Origin: an uncultured Pirellulaceae bacterium
GTDB taxonomy: Bacteria; Planctomycetota; Planctomycetia; Pirellulales; Pirellulaceae
Direction of reading: 5' to 3'
Length of the DNA: 64,000 nucleotides
NCBI GenBank assembly: GCA_937967505.1
Contig: CALCJM010000003.1
Coordinates: forward strand, 1-64,000
Below the pieces are notes generated by a model, which made no database searches, was not told where the DNA came from, and was given only the letters and a program-made list of their open reading frames with translations. Positions 17,517-24,899 of this stretch are shown in pieces; position 1 is the stretch's first letter; every line of letters begins with the position of its first letter. Made by a program: the position numbers and the translations under genes.

Positions 17517-18746
17517 TCATTCCGACGACCTCGAAAACACATTGTAGACGGCATTTTTGGCTTTTCTGAGCAGCGCTCGAAAGATAGATGTGGGGCGATG
17601 TTGTGTAGAGGATACGAAGGCTGCCACCCCAAAGGTTTCGCCGACCGCCTCGCACTGGTGGCGTTCGTGCTCACGGTTTTCCCAGCATCGCAAGGCGTCC
17701 GTAAATTCTTCGAGCAAGAAATAGGTATTCGCGCCAGGCGATCCAACGGCGCGAGAGATGATTGCTGCCAACTCCGGATCGAAAGACGGCGGTGAAACAA
17801 AAGACGGCGGTGAAACCGGGATGGAGGTGGCTGCTGAATCTGAAGCACGGTTTCCGGTGGAATGTTGGGCGTCGCCGTCGCGGGACAAAATTAGCTGCAT
17901 GATGCGGCCCAACGCAGCGATATCCTCACGGAAAATGGTAGGCTCAACCGGGCGCATTTCCCGCACTTCAGCTTTGAAGTGCGATTTTCCGGTCGTTAAC
18001 GATGTCACCATCGAATGCGAAAAACCAAAATTGGTAAGTACGGGTTCGCCGTGTTCGGTAATGATGATATTTTTGGGAGAAATATTCAGGTGGGCGACTC
18101 CGGCCTCATGCGGTTGAGCCAATGCCTGTGCCAATTTGTGGACCACCATGACAGCTTTTTCCGGTGAAGCGCGCCAACTGAGCTGCTTGAGAGCAACGGG
18201 CAGCAGGTCACCGGAAAACTGCCGCTGGCAAAGCAGCGGAAAATTGTCAATGAAAATAATGTCCAGAACACCATCGAGATTGGGGCTGAGCAATGACGCA
18301 AGTTTTCGCGCACAGTCCAATACTTGGCCATCAGGAAAGAAAAATGCACGTATCCGGACGTGGCGATGGACTGAAATCTGGATCGCGTCATAAATCACGC
18401 CAAACCTGTCGCGCGTCATCTCAGAGAGGATCCGATAGTCCTCGACGACCGCCGGTAAACTTGACAGACGATGCGTAACCGGACAGAACGTCGATGCAAA
18501 ATCAGCAATCACCCGGGAAAATACGATCGGCAGTGATTCTTCAAAATGAGGAAAATCGGAAAGATACTCATTCAGATCAGGGGGCTCACACGCTGACAGA
18601 TTGCTGAAAATGTCTTCCTCAATGAGTGCGTTCTGCTCTTTTGAACCGACGATACGCCCTTTGCAGCGCAAAAATTCGGCAGCCGAACAACCGGTCTGCG
18701 ATTTTTGCAATCGGAAAGATTCAATTAGCTTTTTGATGTCGGGCAT
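17517..18746 (-). CDS. Ser/Thr protein kinase-fold pseudokinase
   Basis: The ATG at 18746 gives 409 aa; a TTG nine bases upstream is an alternative. The protein aligns with the divergent kinase at 19238-20440 but has lost key residues. The Gly-rich loop reads TRDRFGVIYDA, the VAxK lysine is replaced (VRIRAF, R133), the HRD motif reads HLN (N221 in place of the catalytic Asp), and DFG reads NFG (N239). The conserved lobe order remains (AHLNISPKNIIITEHGEP). Catalysis is therefore unlikely, and a scaffold or allosteric role is inferred. The N-terminal ~100 residues share a PHF-containing helical domain with the neighbouring kinase. Confidence 0.85.
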   Translation of the reverse strand: MPDIKKLIESFRLQKSQTGCSAAEFLRCKGRIVGSKEQNALIEEDIFSNLSACEPPDLNEYLSDFPHFEESLPIVFSRVIADFASTFCPVTHRLSSLPAVVEDYRILSEMTRDRFGVIYDAIQISVHRHVRIRAFFFPDGQVLDCARKLASLLSPNLDGVLDIIFIDNFPLLCQRQFSGDLLPVALKQLSWRASPEKAVMVVHKLAQALAQPHEAGVAHLNISPKNIIITEHGEPVLTNFGFSHSMVTSLTTGKSHFKAEVREMRPVEPTIFREDIAALGRIMQLILSRDGDAQHSTGNRASDSAATSIPVSPPSFVSPPSFDPELAAIISRAVGSPGANTYFLLEEFTDALRCWENREHERHQCEAVGETFGVAAFVSSTQHRPTSIFRALLRKAKNAVYNVFSRSSE

Positions 18747-19237
18747 AAAAAACAAATACAGAGATCAGAAGCAGGCAAGGTATAGGCAGCAGCGCAACTA
18801 CACCACTGTTTTGCTTATGACGAAGTACTGTTGAAAAGACCCTTTGAACAGCTTTGTCAAACTACCTGAAGAAATTGTGATCAACAATCCCTATACGGCA
18901 GCGTCTGCGGGGTGTTTAAGGGGAAACCCGACGCGCCATTGTGACAGACCGTCGCATCCGCTCGGCAGCTGCCAGCAGTGGGCAAACCCTCGTTAAATGG
19001 ATATATCCTGAATCAAACATGTGTGATAAAACCGCTGTGGGTCACATTCTACATCGTGCTGCATTCTCAATATTGGCGACCCTTTAATGATTTTTTGGCG
19101 GACGGGAATCCTCGCCCGGCCCGCATAAACAACCTTCCATGACAGGACTCCCGCAGGTTTGTCCACCTAACGAAGTCTACGTTTTTGTCTCGCCTCCCCA
19201 ACCATTACTTCCATGTTCTTTCCGCAAGGACGTTCCC
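18747..19237. other. Divergent control region between pseudokinase and kinase genes
   Basis: No gene is seen in this ~490 bp. It must contain the promoters for both divergent genes. GGGGAAACCC near 18920-18929 and GGGCAAACCC near 18979 resemble, but do not match, the GGGTTTTCCC motif found near the response-regulator genes. Confidence 0.5.
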
Positions 19238-20440
19238 ATGTTTTCAGTCTACAGGGATCATGAAATTCTTCGAACCTTTGAAGATGAGTTTTCGCGCGGC
19301 ACGCAGTCACCGGTGGAGTTCATCAATCGATTTTCCAAACGCCTACCCGACCACCTGCAACTGGAAATCATTGCCATCGCGGTCGAACTTGATTTGCAGC
19401 GTGGTGAACGTCCCGACGTTGAAAGGCTTGGCAAACAGTTCCCTCATTTTTCAGACCGCATTCCCGAGGTCTGTGCGCAGACGGTTGGTCAGTTTCTGAA
19501 GAGTTTTTGTCCGATCGGCGACCACTCCAATTCGTTACCGGTTCAATTTGGCAAATATGACATTGTCAGAGAACTGGGGCGGGGAGGGATGGGGGTAATC
19601 TACGAGGCCGTTCAACGCGATCTCAATCGTACCGTTGCACTAAAGACACTCTTCTTTGACCGGCAAAATATTCGCCGGGAGGCAAGGCTGATGGGTGCCT
19701 TTAACCATCCGGGAATCTGCCAGGTCTTCCGGGTGGGAGAGTACCGGAATTTGCCCTTCATGGTGATGGAGCATGTTGCAGGTTCGCCGTTATCGGAAGT
19801 ATTTGGCGGTTTGATGTCGCCGCACGAGGCGGTTCCCCTTGTGTTGGGGATCACCGAGGCGTTGGAGGCCATACATCGGCTGGGGATACTCCACCTGGAT
19901 ATCAAGCCCGAAAATGTGATCATCAAATATAACGACGAACCCATCCTGATTGATTTTGGTTTGGCGATCCGTAACGGAACATCTGTAAGTTGCGGTAGTC
20001 CGGATCCGTTTGGGTCAACCCCCTACTGCGCTCCGGAGCGACTCGATTCCCGATTCGGAAAAGTATCCTTTCAAAGCGATGTCTACAGCGTTGGTTTGCT
20101 GCTGTACGAATTGTTGACCGGACGCCGGCCTTACAATGGGTCTGTTCAGGACACCATTGAACAAATGAAGGTGGATCCGCCTCGACGAATCTCTGATTAC
20201 TCCGACGATGTCGATGAACAGCTTGAGGAGATTTGTCTCAACGCGATTGAAGTGAAGATTAAAAACCGCACGAACTCGATCACGCGATTGCGTGAGCAAT
20301 TGATGTTGTGGCAACAGGAACGCAGCAAACCGGTCGGCGCAGAACCACGACTGTTTCCACGATCCTTTTCGGTAAAATCCGATGCGCCACGCCGAAACGT
20401 TGCAGCACCTAAAAAAGATTATCAGGCAAGTCCGTACTGA
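19238..20440 (+). CDS. Ser/Thr protein kinase, cytoplasmic, apparently active
   Basis: The ATG at 19238 follows AAGGA with a 7-base gap, so I prefer it over an upstream ATG in the same frame; the product is 400 aa. Residues ~20-95 form a helical N-terminal domain. The kinase domain (~107-370) has the loop GRGGMGVIYEA, the VALK lysine (K136), HLDIKPEN with catalytic D221, and IDFG at 238-241. The HRD arginine is Leu, which is tolerated in some kinases. No membrane segment follows the kinase domain, unlike the other complete kinases in the window. It is divergent from its pseudokinase paralogue, and its last 32 bp overlap the convergent response-regulator gene. Confidence 0.9.
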   Translation: MFSVYRDHEILRTFEDEFSRGTQSPVEFINRFSKRLPDHLQLEIIAIAVELDLQRGERPDVERLGKQFPHFSDRIPEVCAQTVGQFLKSFCPIGDHSNSLPVQFGKYDIVRELGRGGMGVIYEAVQRDLNRTVALKTLFFDRQNIRREARLMGAFNHPGICQVFRVGEYRNLPFMVMEHVAGSPLSEVFGGLMSPHEAVPLVLGITEALEAIHRLGILHLDIKPENVIIKYNDEPILIDFGLAIRNGTSVSCGSPDPFGSTPYCAPERLDSRFGKVSFQSDVYSVGLLLYELLTGRRPYNGSVQDTIEQMKVDPPRRISDYSDDVDEQLEEICLNAIEVKIKNRTNSITRLREQLMLWQQERSKPVGAEPRLFPRSFSVKSDAPRRNVAAPKKDYQASPY

Positions 20441-20933
20441 TTCGGGATTCCCGTTCAGATGCTGCCGGTGCTGATGTTGTCTTTCTGGTGTCCGTAGTAA
20501 CCGCGGTGGTGATCGATGTGGTAATCGCAGTGGTAACCGTCGAAATCAAAGCAGCTTCTTCGATCGGTTTAGCCAGACAGTGCGTCGCCCCCAAAAACAT
20601 GACGTTCGCAACCGACCGGTCGGAATAATCAGCGGTAATCACAATGATCGGAATCTGGTAAAGTTGCGGAAAGCTGCGAATGAAGCTGATCAGGAAACCG
20701 CCGCTTATTTCCGGCATGTGAATATCGGTCAAAATGAGATCCGGGGGAGACTTTTTCATTTGCTCCACAGCCGCAACGGCATTGCGAAATAGTGAAATGT
20801 TGGTGAACCCACCGGATCGCAACAACAGCCCGGTTGTCTCGAGAATAATCTCCTCGTCATCGATAATGTGGATCGATGCTTGTTTATAGTCCACGGGATC
20901 TGCATCCTGATTTGTGTCTGCCAGCGTTACCAT
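20409..20933 (-). CDS. CheY-like response regulator with Thr-rich tail
   Basis: The 174-aa protein is one receiver domain: DD at 25-26, D70 in LILTDIHMP, T100 in VITAD and K122 in LAKP. The tail carries a low-complexity repeat (TTAITTSITTAVTT) encoded by repeated ACxGC-like DNA. There is no DNA-binding domain. It is a paralogue of the regulator at 15163-15720 and, like it, has no partner histidine kinase nearby. Its 3' end overlaps the convergent kinase gene by 32 bp. Two GGGTTTTCCC copies lie 105 and 159 bp upstream of its start. Confidence 0.92.
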   Translation of the reverse strand: MVTLADTNQDADPVDYKQASIHIIDDEEIILETTGLLLRSGGFTNISLFRNAVAAVEQMKKSPPDLILTDIHMPEISGGFLISFIRSFPQLYQIPIIVITADYSDRSVANVMFLGATHCLAKPIEEAALISTVTTAITTSITTAVTTDTRKTTSAPAASERESRISTDLPDNLF

Positions 20934-21305
20934 CTGTTCCGGTCTCCGGATATTGCGTTAGGCCGGCTACATATACCAGCGAGTGATTGCAGCGAAGTCT
21001 AGGTTGCTAGCCGAATACACCGCACAATTATTTGGCAGGGTTTTCCCTTGCGTTTGCCGGCAAGTGGCCGCAAAAAAGGTCGTTGTTGCAGGGGTTTTCC
21101 CCCAACACGGTGCTTTACCGGGGGAAATGACCGGTCCCGTCTTCCCCAGTAAGAAACGTCGTCTAAGATTATTGCAGTGGTGTAACCGAGAATTTTTCAT
21201 TACGAATGACCATTAATTGGTCAGAAGGAAAACTCCACCTCACCCCCCTCCTCCCAACCAACCGTACACCAACCACTTGCCCGCGCGGCAGACTGAAAGG
21301 GAAAT
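20934..21305. promoter_or_regulatory. Control region with two GGGTTTTCCC motifs
   Basis: This 372-bp divergent region between the response-regulator gene (minus) and the PilZ-like gene (plus) has no gene. Exact GGGTTTTCCC copies lie at 21038-21047 and 21092-21101, 54 bp apart, about five helical turns, so both could lie on the same face of the DNA. The second copy is extended to AGGGGTTTTCCCCC. Confidence 0.5.
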
Positions 21306-21668
21306 ATGCCGATGCCTGAATCATCTTCAGCATTCCATGACCTTTGTAATGAACTTTGTGGCCCTGTTGATTCGTCGGTAGATCGACGAACCGACTCCCG
21401 GTGCCCGCGTAGTCTTTCGGCTCTGATCGAGCCTCTGGATGGAGATTTCCAGAGATGCGGTGATCCGTTTTTTGTCACCTCGCGCGACATTACCGAACAG
21501 GGGATGGGTTTTGTGAACCCGGTCAAGTTGGAAAATGAATATGTGAGAGTGGCGCTTGTTGATCACAATGCCAGTCTCATCGGCCGGGTTTGCCACAACA
21601 CCAATGTGGGATCTGCATTTCCTGTCTACCTGATCGGTATTCAGTTTCTTGGCGTGGATCACGACTGA
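21306..21668 (+). CDS. PilZ-domain-like protein
   Basis: The 120-aa protein has RRTDSR followed by a ~35-residue interval and DITEQGMGF. This matches the RxxxR plus DxSxxG pattern of PilZ c-di-GMP receptors, with Thr in place of Ser. The closing strand reads YLIGIQFLG, also PilZ-like. It would be a stand-alone cytoplasmic c-di-GMP effector. A second in-frame ATG two codons later (21312) sits better relative to AAGGGA and may be the real start. A strong terminator follows at 21732-21773. The RxxxR and DxTxxG motifs are seen directly; c-di-GMP binding is inferred. Confidence 0.7.
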   Translation: MPMPESSSAFHDLCNELCGPVDSSVDRRTDSRCPRSLSALIEPLDGDFQRCGDPFFVTSRDITEQGMGFVNPVKLENEYVRVALVDHNASLIGRVCHNTNVGSAFPVYLIGIQFLGVDHD

Positions 21669-21731
21669 AGAACACGTCATTGGCAAACGAGCCGGTGGGC
21701 AAAAACGCAAACCGGAGAAAACTGAAAACGC

Positions 21732-21773
21732 AAACCCGTCCCCGGCAACCAACGTCACCGGAGACGGGTTTTT
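21732..21773 (+). terminator. Rho-independent terminator after the PilZ-like gene
   Basis: AAACCCGTCCCCGG (21732-21745) pairs with CCGGAGACGGGTTT (21758-21771) with a single mismatch, and T's follow. It lies 64 bp after the stop at 21668. The minus strand has no long T run, so I call it one-sided. Confidence 0.8.
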
Positions 21774-21884
21774 GGCATGCTTGATTTGCATTCCAACACC
21801 CGGGGTGTCCCGACCGAACCCTTTGAATGATTCAAATGGAACAACGGCCCTCCACACCGGGAAAGCCGATGTTCAATCCACCAG

Positions 21885-23903
21885 CTATCGGCGACCGCCC
21901 AAACGGTTGCGTTGGCGTTTTCGTTCACCAAACATGTCCTCAAATACGGAGTCGATCGCCTCGGGGCTGCGGTGGTGGTTACGTTGGTCGGAACGATGGT
22001 TCGTTACGGGTTCAGTGATTTCGTTATTCACGCCGGGGCGTCGGTGCAATTCCGGTTTCTGTTCCGGTTGTTGATCGGCGCTGAAAAAGACGTTGTCCTG
22101 CAAACTGTCAATCGTTGAGTTACGTTCAATCACGTCAGCCAGCGTTGTATTCTCAATCGACTTCAGCTCCCGACCGTTGAACACGTTTTGATACCACAGG
22201 CGGTCACCGTCACGGATGCGTTGAAACTGATCGGCGATGATCGTGGAAAACAGTGTCCCAAGGCTGGATCCTTCGGCGTGATCTTCAGCCAAACCACCAA
22301 CCCAAACGTCGATATTATCCACATCTCCGTACAGTTGCTCAAGTTTTGCGGCCACCTCCGGATCGGAAGAGATATCTGCGAATGTGGTTGCCCGCGTCAG
22401 CCCAAAATCTTCACGCACCTGATTGTAGTCCGTCAGGCCATGGTCGCGCCCGCGCTGGATGTTCAGTGACACGAGGTCAAAACCACCTGCGCCCGGCGGG
22501 CCGAACAGGAAATTACGCACGTCATCGACGACCTGATTGTCAATTTCATTGGCCAGTTGAACGCTTGCTCCCAACAAGATCGACTCAACACCGTTGGCCG
22601 TAAGCTCTTCAGGAGAAAAAAAGGCGTTCTGCAACGAGAGGTTTCCTTCATCTGCGGTCGTCAAATCGCTCTCCAACCGAAGTAGCTCGGTCGGCAGCAT
22701 CGTATGCCCGAACCGGAAGGCAGCTGTGGAAAATACGTTATTGATGCCCGGATCGACCGACGAATCATACCCGTCCCACGCATCAATCGCGTTTTCCCCC
22801 AGCAATGCCGGAAGAAATTCGTTGTAGGTGATTGCCTGAAGTTCTGCGGTAACGATCGAGCGGGCGGCCTGGAACAGTGCTTCGTCAGTCAATGTCGGAT
22901 CTTTGGCGGCGAGGCGTTCGGCGTGCCAATTGTGTTCACGCACCCAGATCGTATGCATTGCCGAAAGCGCCACATTTTCATTGGCTCGTATGTCGCCTGC
23001 CAGAAACAGTGTTTCAGCGGTACCGCCAGCATTTTCATGGCCCTCGGTATTGAAAGGAAGAAAATCGCCTTCGGAGGTTGCCAGCAGACCGCCGGAAAAA
23101 GTCCGCAGCGTATCGGCGCGCGTCTCATCCGAGCCATAGATTACCGATCCGTCTAGGAACGCGGATATCTGATTAATCTGCTGTCGTGGATTGTCGATCG
23201 CATCTCCAGTTGCTTCATCATAGATGCTACGTGAAAGGTCAATTTCAACCTCGCCGGTGGAAAATGGATCGAAAAACGGGTCGCCCTGCGGCACTTCGAT
23301 CGCAAATGATTCATCCGTTTCAGCCGGTTCAGACAGGTCGATATCATGATCAATGAACTGCCCAAACAACCACGCCAGATCGGTCAGCGCCCGGTCATTT
23401 GGGTCGGTGGTCGTCTGCGCCGCCAGTTCATTACTGATGATTCGCGCACTTACCCGGTCCTGGCCCGCAGGTGCGGCAATGCCATCGGCGTAGGCAGGTT
23501 CGGACGCCCGTAGCAGCTGACTTCCTGTGGAGCCCAATTCCTCATTGGTCAGGTGGTTGCCGGTGCCGTCGATCGACCGTACTTCGATAGCACGGTCACC
23601 GTCATCGCTCCGTCCGGTTTTGGTTCGATGGTCTTTTTCCAGTCGCTGCCGCTGTTGTCTGTCGGAAGATCGATTGTCTTGCCGGTGACCGGAATGGTTT
23701 TCCTGAACGGAACGCTGCAGGGAGGTTTGGGTAGATGGTGGGTGAGTTTCGAACGCCGGTGGCAGGGGGGCAAGATCAGCGGCCAATAAATTGCGTTCTT
23801 CGAGTTTTTGATGCCGGAGTTTGCCGGGGCGCGGGCGTTTTTTACCCGGCCGTCGTGGTAGATTACGTGACCTTGTCTTTCTGTTGCTACGTTTTTCCAT
23901 CAT
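21885..23903 (-). CDS. Secreted animal-type heme peroxidase
   Basis: The ATG at 23903 follows AGGAG by seven bases and gives 672 aa; an upstream in-frame extension is less likely. The N-terminus is highly basic and leads to LEERNLLAAD, the planctomycete LExRxLxA surface-protein motif. The central part has the peroxidasin-type signatures: GQFIDHDIDL near 184 with the distal His, AFLDGSVIYGS, HTIWVREHNW near 323 with the catalytic Arg, and RFGHTML near 395 with the proximal heme His. Family members oxidise halides or phenols with hydrogen peroxide. The C-terminal ~60 residues are low-complexity, basic and polar. I expect an exported or cell-wall enzyme. Confidence 0.93.
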   Translation of the reverse strand: MMEKRSNRKTRSRNLPRRPGKKRPRPGKLRHQKLEERNLLAADLAPLPPAFETHPPSTQTSLQRSVQENHSGHRQDNRSSDRQQRQRLEKDHRTKTGRSDDGDRAIEVRSIDGTGNHLTNEELGSTGSQLLRASEPAYADGIAAPAGQDRVSARIISNELAAQTTTDPNDRALTDLAWLFGQFIDHDIDLSEPAETDESFAIEVPQGDPFFDPFSTGEVEIDLSRSIYDEATGDAIDNPRQQINQISAFLDGSVIYGSDETRADTLRTFSGGLLATSEGDFLPFNTEGHENAGGTAETLFLAGDIRANENVALSAMHTIWVREHNWHAERLAAKDPTLTDEALFQAARSIVTAELQAITYNEFLPALLGENAIDAWDGYDSSVDPGINNVFSTAAFRFGHTMLPTELLRLESDLTTADEGNLSLQNAFFSPEELTANGVESILLGASVQLANEIDNQVVDDVRNFLFGPPGAGGFDLVSLNIQRGRDHGLTDYNQVREDFGLTRATTFADISSDPEVAAKLEQLYGDVDNIDVWVGGLAEDHAEGSSLGTLFSTIIADQFQRIRDGDRLWYQNVFNGRELKSIENTTLADVIERNSTIDSLQDNVFFSADQQPEQKPELHRRPGVNNEITEPVTNHRSDQRNHHRSPEAIDSVFEDMFGERKRQRNRLGGRR

Positions 23904-24227
23904 CAGACTTCTCCTCATGTTGAAATGACATGTGCGAAACCAAATTGGTCGCGGCACTAAGGAGTGGCGTTGGAAAAGAGAGAGGCTGTTGTTGTCAGAG
24001 CATTATCGAAGCACTGTCAGAGTGCGATCGACTGGAAGTTACATCGATGCGCTGCCCGGCTGTCCTGATAAACGCGATCAGAGCCGGACGATCTACAGCA
24101 TTAATTAGAAATTTCGATATGTTTTATTCTTGTGTAAGATAGACCGGGTTTGTCGGGAGAGCGCCGTGCAAAAAATTATTGGCTTTCGTGTAGATTGTCC
24201 CTGTGCCAATTCGTTTAATATTGAAGT
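23904..24227. other. Divergent intergenic region, no gene recognised
   Basis: These 324 bp separate the peroxidase gene (minus) from the sigma-factor gene (plus). It is AT-rich between 24100 and 24220, as expected for a promoter region. I could not define a convincing promoter or operator. Confidence 0.4.
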
Positions 24228-24884
24228 ATGAACACTATGGAAGACGTGTCCGATGATCCAGACGACATGCGTGAGAGGCTGATTGGTGGCGATCAGCAGG
24301 CACTGGCGGAGTTGCTTGCACTTCACCGTCAGCGTTTGTGGCGGGTCGCTCATTTTCGCACCGACGCGCAACTTTCGTCGCGCATCGACCCCGACGACAT
24401 CCTCCAGGATGCTTTCCTAGATGCCTCGCGCAGGTTGCATCATTACTCCGCTGCTTCGCCGTATTCTCCGTTTGTCTGGCTGAGAATGATTGTTGCACAA
24501 ACGTTATCGGATGCTCACCGCAGGCATCTGGGGACGCAGCAGCGCGATGCGCGACGGGAGGCTCGCACCCCGGCGGGCGGTTCACCGGACGACACCGTTG
24601 TTTCGATCGCCCACTTTCTGATCGGTCACTTTACCTCCCCCAGTATGGCGGCAGTCAAAACGGAGCAATCGGAAAAAATCAGAGAGATTGTCGCACGAAT
24701 GGGAGCCACCGACCGCGAGGTTTTGGCACTGCGTCATTTCGAGGAACTGACCAACAGTGAGGTTGCCGAAGTTCTGGGGATCACCCAAAAGACAGCCAGC
24801 ATTCGATATGTACGGGCGATCATCAGGCTGAAGGACGAGTTTTCAGAATTGCCCGAGTTCGCCAATTTTTTCAACCGCGTATAG
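24228..24884 (+). CDS. ECF-type RNA polymerase sigma factor
   Basis: The 218-aa protein has region 2 (QALAELLALHRQRLWRVAHF, IDPDDILQDAFLDA) and region 4 (ATDREVLALRHFEELTNSEV, then AEVLGITQKTASIRYVRAI). It lies 15 bp upstream of a kinase gene in the same direction, a layout common in planctomycetes, where the kinase is thought to regulate the sigma factor. Whether phosphorylation occurs here is unknown. No anti-sigma gene is present. Confidence 0.93.
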   Translation: MNTMEDVSDDPDDMRERLIGGDQQALAELLALHRQRLWRVAHFRTDAQLSSRIDPDDILQDAFLDASRRLHHYSAASPYSPFVWLRMIVAQTLSDAHRRHLGTQQRDARREARTPAGGSPDDTVVSIAHFLIGHFTSPSMAAVKTEQSEKIREIVARMGATDREVLALRHFEELTNSEVAEVLGITQKTASIRYVRAIIRLKDEFSELPEFANFFNRV

Positions 24885-24899
24885 CAGGAGCCAGATCCC

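Noticed and set aside
21327-21857. 176-codon minus-strand frame opposite the PilZ-like gene
   Set aside because: The plus strand has motif-level PilZ support and a terminator. The minus frame is antisense and has no motif.
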